Positions 45,629 through 55,646 of a stretch of DNA of 64,000 nt are shown here, piece by piece (the first letter of the stretch is position 1; the number at the start of each line of letters is the position of its first letter). This DNA comes from Cycas panzhihuaensis (taxonomy: Eukaryota; Cycadophyta), in contig CM041465.1 in NCBI GenBank assembly GCA_023213395.1, positions 53,327,741-53,391,740 of the forward strand, read 5' to 3'. The notes under the pieces were generated by a model. It was not told the DNA's origin. It made no database searches and worked only from the letters and a program-made list of their open reading frames with translations. The position numbers and the translations under genes were made by a program.

Positions 45629-47451
45629 CCTTTTTCTTACTCATTTGCTGGATTCTTCACTTCATTTTTCAAGCTTTCTAGAGCAACTTCTCCACAAAGA
45701 GACAAGGCAAAGAAACAGTGAACAAGAGAATTTCTTCTACAAAGAAGGGGACAGAGGTGAAGTGGGCCATTACCACCGGAGTTGCGGGGCCATTCTGCCC
45801 CTCACGAGCTCCATTGCAAGCACCACTCCTCTCCACAAATACCCAAAGCTTCAAGAGGTTTTCTTCACAAAAAAGACTACTCCAAAGGACAACTTCTAGC
45901 TCCCATCTTGCACGGAGCTTCCTCCTTCCATTCTACTGCAAAGGACACTAAAAACCAAATTAGACCTTTGCTTGTGTTGCTGTTCCAAGTAGCCAAGGTA
46001 CATGCATGCATGCTCTCTCTCCCATTTAAGGTAGTTCTTGTCTTTCATTGGTGCTTTTTGCCCGTTTTTTTTGTTATTTTACTTGCAAGTTCTTCTCTTT
46101 CTTTTGTGTGTGCTTTCCTTGGAATTTCATTTGCCATTTGATGCAAGTAGCCTTGTTAGTTGTGGCTTGCTATAGGGCTGCCTTAGATTGGGCCCATTTC
46201 TTCACATTTCTTTGAGACTCATCCTTACCCCCTTAGCTTGCTCTTTCACCGCTTAAGTTAGCCAGGTACAAAGGGTCTTGCACGAGGATTTGAGGGAGAT
46301 AGTGGGTTCCGTCCCCATTGCCGCCCCTCCCCCCAAGGGTTTCGTCCCTTGTCCTCTCTCCCTTTACTATCTGCGCTCTCTTGGGAAACGAGGTTAGGGA
46401 AGCCTAAGGGAGTCGGTTTGAACTCTCTTCTTGGTGTAGGTAGCTTGTCACAACCTATCTCACCTTATTGCCTGCTAGTATTGCTTTCTCGAACCCCGTG
46501 GAGACCTCTCGTGGGTGAGTTAGCCATCCCGAGGCTACACTCGATCCCATTTGGTGCTTTTTGTGGTGTATGATAGCTTGCATGTTTACCGTACGATTCC
46601 GTCTCATTTTTGTTATGCTTTAGTGCTTAACTACGTTTTGCTAGCTTAGTTGATTTTATTGCCATATATACATATATCTTGTTGTGCTTCGTAGCCTCTC
46701 TCCCGAGAGAGGAGGCGTTTGTTGGGATTATTAGCGAGGATTGCGTTGGAGGAATCATTGCGCGAGATCGACCCGCTTAGGTCGGCCCCCATATGGTATT
46801 TCTTCTCCTTTGGTTAAGCTTTGCTTTCGTTTCCTTCATTTCATTTAGTCCTTGCATGCTTTTGGGGAGGTAAGTGCACCCCGTTCGTTGTCTGCGATCG
46901 ACGTTGCATGCGCTGGAGGAGGAAAGGAGCGCAACCAAGGAGGGAAATCCGCCTGCTCAAACGCCGGATCCAGGTATTCTTCGCATACCTTTCATATTTT
47001 CTTTATGCTTTATGTTTCTTTGCATTTACTGTTATAGATAAAGGAACATAAAAGAAAGAAGAAAACAACCTTTATTGTGTATTCGCTTGCTCGTACCATT
47101 TCTTTACATTGCATAACATAGGAATAGAAGACTTGTTTGCGTTGCATCCCCTAGCCGCATTTTACCCCGTACACTTTACACTTTTGGTTGGTTGCCTCCC
47201 TCGTCGCCTTCTCATTGCCTTGAGAAGTAGCGACGCGAGGATTCTTTTCCCTTCCCGGCCATCCGAAGGGTAGGAAGGCCTCGTCTTGCACGGCTACCTG
47301 GAAGCAACCAGGCACCTTGCAGTCCGTGCACTCGCGCCCGCCAAGACGGACGTCCTGCGAGGTATGATCCTCGCTATTTAGCCTGTTTAGCGTATTGTTT
47401 TATGCCCTTCCCGCTAGGCGTTGGATCATTGCCCCGCGGAGAGCGTTTCAT

Positions 47452-47470
47452 TGGCGACCATACTGGGGAC
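47452..47470 (+). other. B primer-binding site
   Basis: TGGCGACCATACTGGGGAC begins one base after the LTR. It resembles the tRNA-Arg-type site TGGCGAC...CTGGGGA of plant Ty3/gypsy elements. A and D have variants in the same place. Confidence 0.72.
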
Positions 47471-47631
47471 TGCCAGTAAGGGAGCTAGATCCGCTTCCCC
47501 TTCGTGTTGGTGCTCTTGCCTTTAGGTAGTTTCGCACTCTGTGTTTTGAGTTGGGCAACCCCCAACGTGTTTGTAGTGCTTTCCTTTCTTTTCCTTTTTG
47601 CTTTTTCTAACAACGCTCGAGGAGGCGTTGC

Positions 47632-49910
47632 ATGCGACGCTTTCGCGCCGCCATGGGTTTGCCGCTAGAGAAGACCAATCGTCGCGCTCCATTCCATCGT
47701 CGAACCCCGATTCGGCAATGGAAGGTTACCCATCCGATTGGGCCTACCATGCCTTGACTTACGGCACTCAAGAGTTCCTTCGTCTGCTCGAATCCACCCG
47801 TGAGGGCGAGGATTCCATCTATTACCCAGATGACCATTTCCACCCCGAAGACTTTGAGCCTTCCGCTCATGCAGCGGAAGATCCGGCTACTCGTGAGACC
47901 CGCCACCCCACTGGCGAGCCTTACGAGGAGCACCCTGAGGGATCCCCTACTTTCGAAGTCCCTTCGACCTCGTATGGCTATGAGGATACCCCTCCCGCCG
48001 ACGCGGTCGAGGTGCTCGGTGAGTACTTTCAAGCAGTTCGCCGCCATCCACCTCCTAGATGGTTTACGGAAATGCTATGCAACGTGGCGTCTTCCTCATC
48101 CATGCCCGCGTCATCTACGACGATTGATGCTTCCGCAAGCACACACGCCCCATGCCGTGTCTACCCCGGCCCTAAGGCGAGTGTTGCGCCGCCGCCTAGC
48201 CGTGGTCCCACTCCCTCGGGACCATGGCAGCGCATCTTTCCCTCAACTCAGAGTTAGTATGCCTTGTTCAAACCAAACGCACGTGCCACCGCCGAACGTG
48301 GCGCACGCTGCTCCCTAGTAGGCCTCGAGGCTCTACTAGCGCCGCCGCCGCTAGCCATGTAGGACCCACTCCTACATACGTCCAGAACCTGGTTGGTGGT
48401 CCTTCTCTTACGTGCCCCTGTGCTACACGTCACAACCTTGGGGGCAAGGGAAACCATCTCCCTGTCTATGGAGTGGACCCGTTGCACCCATATGGGGTCG
48501 CGCCACCTACGGGTGGCCCATATGGGCAAAACCCGGCCCTCACCCTCTGCTGACGCGTCGGCCGCGACTCAAGACAAGGGAGCGCCTCCTTTCCGAACAT
48601 CTACCCGCACCCCTTCCCACAAGGGGTGTTTCCTCAAGGAGGATGGGACCGACACCCCCATCCGCTCCTTTGCCGGGTTGTCGATCCTTTAGCCTGTGCA
48701 AGGGCACGCCCTTCGTGGACTATAGGTCGACGCCCTTGTCTGTTGAGGCGTTGAGGACTAACTTGCCGCCTCATCCTCCTGAAGTCCCCAAATTTGACGG
48801 GGCTTCGTCGTAAGACCCAACCGAACATGTGCGACTTTTCCATGGCGTGCATCGACTATTGGGCCTACGACCATATCTTGATGAAGCTCGCGGTCCTTGC
48901 AGGCGGCGCCCTCAAGTGGTTCTACCGCCTTCCTGCCCATTCGATTTCCTCATTCCAGCAGCTAGTGGACGAGTTCGTCAACTACTTTGACGTAGCCCGT
49001 CCATTCGAAAGCGGAATGAAGGCGCTCGTCGCTCAAACAAGGTCATGATGAGATGAATCGTGACTTTGTGCGACGTTTTCACGACCTTCTTCATTCCACC
49101 AAGGCCACCTTGCCTGAGGAGTTGAAGAGGGATCTGTTTGTCAATGCACTTCGCCCCGAAGTGCATGTGGAAGTCCTCAAGATGGGGGCAATCACGTGTG
49201 ACTCCGCGATTTCGAGGTGTTTGATGTTGGAGGCCATTGAGATCCAGGCTGGACTCAAGAAACCTCCCAAGCCCTCGCAACGTCGTGAGGCGCCTCCCCC
49301 AGCGAAGGAAACCGAACCTTCGCAGCCTGCTAGGCCCACCTCTCACCCGACTGAGAGGACCCTAGATCCTCTTACCTCCGCTATTCGCTCATTTGAGCGA
49401 ACGATGAGGGAGCTTAAACTCCAACCTCCTTCGTCACCTACCTCCCATAGACCTGTTCAGCAAACCTCCCGTGCGATGCCCCCCAAAGGGGGTAACACCC
49501 TGTCTTCTCAAGCAAGGAGGACCGATCCTCCCCTTGAGAAGAGTTGGTGTTCCATCCACGGGGAGTGTTTCCACGACGATTCGCGCACAAGACCCACGCC
49601 GACGCCCGCGCTATTCGTCCCTCAGCGAGCAGCATCGAGACCTAACCTCGATCAGCCTGTTCATAGAGACCCGTTCCCCAAACATGGGGAACGCGGTCGT
49701 GATGTCCAGCAAAGGAACGACCGAAATTGGGATAGATCTCCCGATCCTCGCCCTTCGCATGGTAGAGGGAAGGGTGTGCGAAGGTCACCTTCCCTTGGCG
49801 CCCCCGACCGCCGTGCTCCATCACCTTCGCGGTCCCGCTATAAAGGAAAGAAGGTTGTCCAATTGCTTGAGACCACTGCTATATGCCATAACTCGGTCTC
49901 AAGTCGCTAA
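47632..49910 (+). pseudogene. B gag, complete in extent but frameshifted
   Basis: Coat protein gene. The ATG at 47632 aligns with the Met of the A gag N-terminus (55477). The best frames are 47598-48257 (EGYPSDWAYHALTYGTQEF...), 48412-48813 (Pro/Gly-rich part and LPPHPPEVPKFDGASS), 48794-49048 (WAYDHILMKL, FYRLPAHSISSFQQLVDEF) and 49053-49910 (MNRDFVRRFHDLLHSTKATL to the tail). The knuckle-like CSIHGECFHDDSR is at about 49546-49590. Frame changes near 47660, 48230, 48480, 48800 and 49045 are single-base indels in GC-rich sequence. With so few stops otherwise, some of these may be assembly errors. Confidence 0.85.
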
Positions 49911-50640
49911 AGAGGCACGCACTCTTCATCCACATCTTACCTTGATCCTCTTCCGGAAGCCGTTCCTCCAGAGATTCCTGCGCTTCCCAAGACTATTCCC
50001 AGACGCCCGGCCGCGATTTTCGAAGGGCGCTTACCCAACCCACAGGGAAGGGTAAGCCCTTTTCTATCGTTGACGAGCTCTACACCGTCGCCGCGGGAAT
50101 GTCCTTGATGGACGCCTTGACAAGCCGCCCGAGCAGCGTGCTCTTCTTCTTGAAGCTCTTGGCCAACAAGATGCTTCCATCCATGCGATAGGTGCTACCT
50201 CCCATGGGCCACCTATCATCTCACTTGGTCCTAGAGATCGCCCATCTCCCAAAGAAGCGGGAGAAGCTTTTGCATTACCCGTTCGTCATTACCATTGACA
50301 CCCCTGATTGTATCGTAAAGAGGACCATTGTAGATAATGGCTCTTCTGTTAACGCTATGCTCACAGATGCTCAAGGAGCTAGGCATAGTAGCTCTTGAGT
50401 CTGTCCCTTGGAAATGCCAGGGGTATGATGGGACTGAGAAGTCCCCTTTAGGGGCAGTCTCCCTTTCCCTCACCTTAGGAGGGAAAACTGCTTCGCCGGG
50501 TTGCTGTACTCGATGTCGATGTAGAGTACAACCTCTTGTTGGGCCGACCATGGCTCGACTAGATGGGAGCAATCTGCTCCACGCAGTGGGGGCAACTTAA
50601 ATGTGTCCATGAAGGACAAGTTAAAGTTGTCGCCATGAGC
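49911..50640 (+). pseudogene. B aspartic protease, frameshifted
   Basis: Blocks found in several frames: GMSLMDAL (about 50097-50122), IVDNGSSVNAM (about 50327-50360; D-N-G active site), LKELGIVALESVPWKCQGYDG (50363-50430), and VEYNLLLGRPWLD (about 50520-50562). The DNGSS and YNLLLG motifs are both intact. Small indels separate them. The product would cut B's Gag, or that of a helper. Confidence 0.8.
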
Positions 50641-51293
50641 CTATGCCGCTCACACCTCCCATCCACCGCCAGTCGTTTCGATGATGAAGATAGCGATCCC
50701 GAGGAGGTTACTCATACGTGGGACCTTTGTTTCAGAGATTGACCTCCAGCCGAGCCCTATGCCATGTCATGAGCCAAACCTGGTTAGGTTTGCCCCTATT
50801 GGCGTAGGTGGTTACGGTTACTTAGCCGCCATGGGTGATTCTGATTCGGATAGCGAGGGTTATGGGCCCTCTCCTTGACGTGTCACCCTGGTTTCGCGAG
50901 CACTTAGGGGAATATCTCGATCAGATATTCTCGCTCTTCCTCATTCTACAGTGGCTCCCGAGCCACTGGTCCTAAACCAGCCATTTATTTTACCTTCTCG
51001 GCCTCCCCGAGCGGTTTCACGTAGGCGCCCACGTCGACGAGCCACTCGTAGAGGCACTGCTTCTTCGCACTCTAGATCCTTACCTAAGACTAGAGCCACT
51101 CTTACTCGTATGCAACCTTGCCATGCGATCCGTCACAGATGCCGATCCGTTGCACTCATCCGATTCCGACCATAGTATGTTTACGGTGGGCTTAGCGATC
51201 TGGCCCTACTCTCGTCACCTATCTCCTACCTGCGTGTGACTACCCCTACCTTTATGGGGTCTAGGCACCTCTTCCTCTCCTCGTGCTTCAAAC
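50641..51293 (+). other. B post-protease linker and deletion junction
   Basis: Starts with the conserved linker block (FAPIGVGGYGYLAAMGDSDSD, about 50800-50865), then reads into Arg-rich sequence (50951-51175) with no RT homology. A's RT, RNase H and integrase have no counterpart here. The exact deletion joint is not resolved. Confidence 0.6.
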
Positions 51294-51710
51294 GAGCCTA
51301 AACTACCATTTTAAATTGTTCCCATTCCTCCCAACCATGGGTGGAATGGCAATTTAAGATGGATCCTTGTTCAAACGAGCCTAAACTACCATTGTAAATT
51401 GTTCCCATTCCTCCCAACCACGGGTGGAATGGCAATTTAAGATGGATTCTTCAAACTTGAGCCTAAACTACCATTTTAAATTGTTCCCATTCCTCCCAAC
51501 CACGGGTGGAATGGCAATTTAAGATGGATTCTTGCTCCGAAACGAGCCTAAACTACCATTTTAAATTGTTCCCATTCCTCCCAACCACGGGTGGAATGGC
51601 AATTTAAGATGGATTCTTGCTCCGAAACGAGCTTAAACTACCATTTTGAACTGTCCCCATTCTCCCCAACTGCGGATGGGATGGCAGTTTGAGGTGGATT
51701 TCTCTTCGGT
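51294..51710 (+). repeat. Five tandem copies of an 82-85 bp hairpin unit
   Basis: Units begin with GAGCCTAAACTACC (GAGCTTAAACTACC in the last) at 51294, 51377, 51459, 51544 and 51629. Each holds arms CCATTTTAAATTG..CCCATTCC and GGAATGGCAATTTAAGATGG around CCCAACCACGGG. A has a single copy (38660-38716). Units 3-5 are most alike in their linkers (CTTGCTCCGAAAC), suggesting stepwise duplication. Confidence 0.92.
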
Positions 51711-52465
51711 TTTGCTTCTGGTTCCTCCCGCGGAACCCGCGTTCCCGTATGCTCTTGGGAACCTTTGTCCTCCTACTTGGGCATCCTCCAACTAGGACGA
51801 CGCTAGGGAGTATCGTTACTCCCCCTCCCGTGCTTGTGGTTTCCTTCGCATATTCCGCTATGCTCCCCTGTGGACGTGCATGTCGCCCTATCCTCTAACC
51901 TCACACCTCTCGATCACCTCGGTTTACGGTGGTTGTGTGTGCCCCTGTTAGACGTATGGCCATACATGGAAGGAAACACATGCATATTACAACAAAATAT
52001 TTCCAACAAATATCTACAGCATATGTACATTTACAACATACAAAAATCATTCATTTACAAAATAAATCATACGTGCTACCTCTATCATACATGATACACA
52101 CCATTTCATGTGGAGGCTTGTCTGGCCAGCCCGTGCCCAAGTCTCCTTCTTTGTCGATTAGATATGCTTGCTCACTTTGTTGGATGCCCTCTTACTTCAC
52201 GTTGCACCTTGGCAACGGGGGCATCCCGTTGTATTGCTCACTTCGATTTGGTCGGTGCTGACGCAGCGTGGCGACCCCTCGTTGTCCTCGTCTCTGTCTC
52301 CCTTGTCCCAGCGTTCGCCCACGACACTTGCCTCGCCCTTGGATCACGTGTTGCTCTTGATTGTTCTTATATATATATATATGCATGTGCTACTCATGTT
52401 TCTTGATTGTCAGCATTCGCCATCACATTACGCTTCCGAGCAGTGAGGCTCTGCTGCCGAGGCGA
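51711..52465 (+). other. B 3' spacer with second deletion junction
   Basis: 51711-52106 matches A 38640-38265 reversed. At about 52107 it jumps to the equivalent of A 34590 (GGAGGCTTGTCTGGCC), skipping the antisense ORF, palindromes and aRNH, about 3.7 kb. 52107-52465 then matches the pre-LTR spacer. TATATATATATATATGC is at 52370-52385. No gene. Confidence 0.75.
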
Positions 52466-54991
52466 TGTTCCAGCTAGTGGGAATGGACTCGGGAGGCATC
52501 GACCGTGTTTGTTCAGGTATATGTTTTCACTTTTCTTACTTATGATTGCTAAGGTAATTTGGAGTAATTTGATTGACATATGCCTGCCTACACGCATTTG
52601 CTTGACTGCTTGCTCATAATGCATGTGCCTAACGGCACCCTTGACTATGACGACTCACAGGGGGCATCCATAAGCGGATGCGACACCCGTATATGGCGTC
52701 TGACCACTCACGATGTCTCCATGGTCTCTCGGGATGCTCCTGCCAGCTCGTTTGTCCTTATTGCCACATGCCACTTATGTTGCAAATCCTTTCTAAGTTT
52801 GATTTAATCCTTAGTTAGGACTCTTTGCATTGTTTTGGGTACTTGCCCACTGCTTGGGCATTCCCTCAGTTGTTCCCATTCATGATTAGCCTCTATTTTT
52901 GCCTCAAAACCTGATTTTGCTGCTTATTTTTCTCTTTTTTTAAATTTCAGGCTATACCGCAGCAAACTTAGCGGTACCACAAAGTTTGCTTGGTACGGCG
53001 GTCAGCATGCATGAAGTTAGCGAGTTAGTGAAGTTCTTGCCGCGACGATCGCTTAAAATTTAAAAGAGAAACCACCGACGATGGCCGATTTTTCATGAAC
53101 CGCGGCGTGGCTCCACGATCTGGGCGCCCAAGGCCCCAACGTTCACTTATGCCCAAGGCATAAAAGCCTTTTCTTACTCATTTCTTTGGATTCTTCACTT
53201 CATTTTTCAAGCTTTTCTAGAGCAACTTCTCCATAAAGAGACAAGGCAAAGAAGCGATGAACAAGAGAATTTCTTCTCTGAAGGGGACAGAGGTGAAGTG
53301 GGCCATTACCGGTGGAGTTGCAGGCCATTCTTTGCCCCCTACGGAGCTCCATTGCAAGCACCACTCCTCTCCACAAATACCCAAAGCTTCAAGAGGTTTT
53401 CTTCACAAAAAAGACTACTCCAAAGGACAACTTCTAGCTCCCATCTCGCACGGAGCTTCCTCCTTCCATTCTACTGCAAAGGACACTAAAAAACCAGCCT
53501 TAGACACTGCTTGTGCTGCTGTTCCAAGTAGCCAAGGTACATGCATGCATGCTCTCTCCCATTTAAGGTAGTTCTTGTCTTTCATTGGTGCTTTTTGCCC
53601 GTTTTTTGTTATTTTACTTGCAAGCTCTTCTCTTTCTTTTGTGTGTGCTTTCCTTGGAATTTCATTTGCCATTTGATGCAAGTAGCCTTGTTAGTTGTGG
53701 CTTGCTATAGGGCTGCCTTAGATTGGGCCCATTTCTTCACATTTCTTTGAGACTCATCCTTACCCCCTTAGCTTGCTCTTTCACCGTTTCTTAAGTTAGC
53801 CGGTACAAAGGGTCTTGCACGAGGATTTGAGGGAGATAGGCGGGGTTTTGTCCCCCATTTCCGTCCTTCTCCCTAAGGGTTCCGTCCCTTGTCCTCTCTC
53901 CCTTTACTACCCGCGCTCTCTTGGGAAACGAGGTTAGGGAAGCCTAAGGGAGTCAGTTTGAACTCTCTTCTTGGCGTAGGTAGCTTGTCACAACCTATCT
54001 CACCTTATTGCCTGCTAGTATTGCTTTCCTGAACCCCGTGGAGACCTCTCGTGGGTGAGTTAGCCATCCCGAGGCTACACTCGATCCCATTTGGTGCTTT
54101 TTGTGGTGTATGATAGCTTGCATGTTTACCATACGATTCCATCTCATTTTTGTTATGCTTTAGTGCTTAACTACATTTTGCTAGCTTAGTTGATTTTATT
54201 GCCATATATACATATATCTTGTTGTGCCAGTAGCCTCTCTCCCGAGAGGAGGGCGTTTGTTGGGATTATCGATGTGATTGCGTTGGAGGAATCATTGCGC
54301 GAGATCGACCCGTTCTTGGCCGGCCCCATATGGTATCTCTTCTCCCTTTCGGTTGAGCTTTGCTTTCGTTTCCTTCATTTCATTTAGTCCTTGCATGCTT
54401 TTAGGGAGGTAAGTGCACCCCCTTCGTTGTCTGCGATCGACGTTGCATGCGCGGGAGGAGGAAAGGAGCGCAACCAAGGAGGGAAATCCGCGCTTCCGTT
54501 CGAACGCCGGATCCAGGTATTCTTCGCATACCTTTCATATTTTCTTTATGCTTTATGTTTCTTTGCATTTACTGTTATAGATAAAGGAACATAAAGGAAA
54601 GAAGAAAACAACCTTTTATTGTGTATTCGCTTGCTCGTACCATTTCTTTACATTGCATAACATAGGAATAGAAGACTTGTTTGCGTTGTATCCCCTAGCC
54701 GCATTCTACCCCGTATTCTTTACACTTTTGGTTGGTTGCCCCCTCGTCGCCTTCTCATTGCCTTGAGAAGTAGCGACGCGCGAGGATTCTTTTCCCTTCC
54801 CGGCCATCCGAAGGGTAGGAAGGCCTCGTCTTGCACGGCTACCTGGAAGCAACCAGGCACCTTGCGATCCGTGCACTCGGCCTCCCACGGACGTCCTGTG
54901 AGGTATGATCCTCGCTATTTAGCCTGCTTAGCATATTGTTTTATGCCCTTCCCGCTAGGCGTTGGATCATTGCCCCGCGGAGAGCGTTTCA
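52466..54991 (+). repeat. B 3' LTR (2526 bp)
   Basis: Starts TGTTCCAGCTAGTGGG and ends GTTTCA. Nearly identical to 44935-47450 except around 52950-53160, where insertions and replacements cluster at the GGTACC motifs. Confidence 0.94.
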
Positions 54992-54996
54992 CGGGG
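54992..54996. repeat. Right TSD of B (CGGGG)
   Basis: Exact match to 44930-44934. Confidence 0.9.
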
Positions 54997-55477
54997 GAGG
55001 AGCGGAAGAGGCTCCTCCACGGAGGGCACCCTCAAGCCAACCAAGATGCGGTTGCAAGCGTGCCGCGCGGTGACACTTGTTGAGAGCTTCAACTATGTCG
55101 ATGGGAGGGGTTCCTATATACTCATAAGAGGTAATTGGGACCTCGAACAAAGTAGGTTCCTCGGGGTGCTCCTCATAAGAGTCACCGACTATGTGGCAAG
55201 TCTCAAGAGGAGCGGATCCTTCTACGGCATGGGTAGAGGGATGGACATCAAGTGAGAGATGTTGGTTACTTGGGTAATAAAGGGGGTCATCACCCTCTTG
55301 GGTGGACCCGGGAATAGAGGAAGGAAAAGTATGGGTTTCTAAGGTTGAAGTGTGGTAGGCCCAATCAGAAGAGTATCCCTCCATAGTCAGATCAGAATCT
55401 GATAAAGGAAGAGGGTTATACTCGAGGTCTTCTAACAATGGAGGTAGACCACGCAAACGACGAGAGAAGCGTTGCAT
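54992..55477 (-). pseudogene. A gag, N-terminal quarter
   Basis: From the ATG at 55477 the minus strand reads MQRFSRRLRGLPPL, then MEGYSSDWAYH, YEEHPEEPTLFEVPITSYEY and further blocks that match the first part of B gag (47632-48080). It is open to the B insertion. The continuation is at 44929 and below, in the same orientation, which proves that B interrupts A. The domain is not recognised beyond being the Gag N-terminus of this family. Confidence 0.88.
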
Positions 55478-55626
55478 GCAAAATCAACCAACAATGTTAG
55501 GGAAAAGGAGAGGGCGGTAAAGGTACACGCGTTGGGGGCTACCCAACGAAGAGATCGAAATAGGTATAAAAGGATCACAGAAAAGTAGCGAAACCAACAG
55601 AAGAGAGCGAAAACTAGCTCCCTTCT
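55478..55626 (-). other. A short leader
   Basis: About 150 bp between primer-binding site and gag start; B has about 160 bp. Part of it (GTTTCGCTACTTTTC-like) is shared with B 47520-47545. Confidence 0.55.
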
Positions 55627-55646
55627 TGGTCCCAGTATGGTTGCGG
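55627..55646 (-). other. A primer-binding site
   Basis: Minus strand CCGCAACCATACTGGGACCA directly after the LTR end; a mutated form of the B site TGGCGACCATACTGGGGAC. Confidence 0.62.

Larger units (their letters stand above)
44935..47450 (+). repeat. B 5' LTR (2516 bp)
   Basis: Starts TGTTTCCCAGCTAGTGGGAA and ends GAGCGTTTCA. Collinear with 52466-54991. It differs from the 3' LTR mostly in 45430-45600, around GGTACCGC. ORFs inside (for example 45450-45899, 45782-46141) are repeated in the other LTR and do not resemble proteins; not called. Confidence 0.94.
44935..54991 (+). mobile_element. Element B: gag-protease-only Tat-like element nested in A
   Basis: Two LTRs of about 2.52 kb with TGTTTCC...GTTTCA ends, a primer-binding site, gag, protease, a five-copy hairpin array and an exact TSD. 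Compared with A it lacks RT, RNase H and integrase (junction somewhere in 50880-51294), and lacks the antisense ORF and aRNH (junction about 52107). It could move only with enzymes supplied by a relative, unless the losses came after insertion. It is the youngest layer: most CpG-rich, and the LTRs are nearly identical outside one GC-rich segment. Confidence 0.9.

Noticed and set aside
45450-46141. ORFs of 149 and 119 codons in the B 5' LTR, repeated at 53257-53571.
   Set aside because: They lie in the R/U5 part of both LTRs, match no known domain I recognise, and differ in frame between the two LTRs.
51294-51710. The five-copy array as a CRISPR or centromeric satellite.
   Set aside because: There are no unique spacers, and the unit is a duplicated internal hairpin of the retrotransposon, present once in A.
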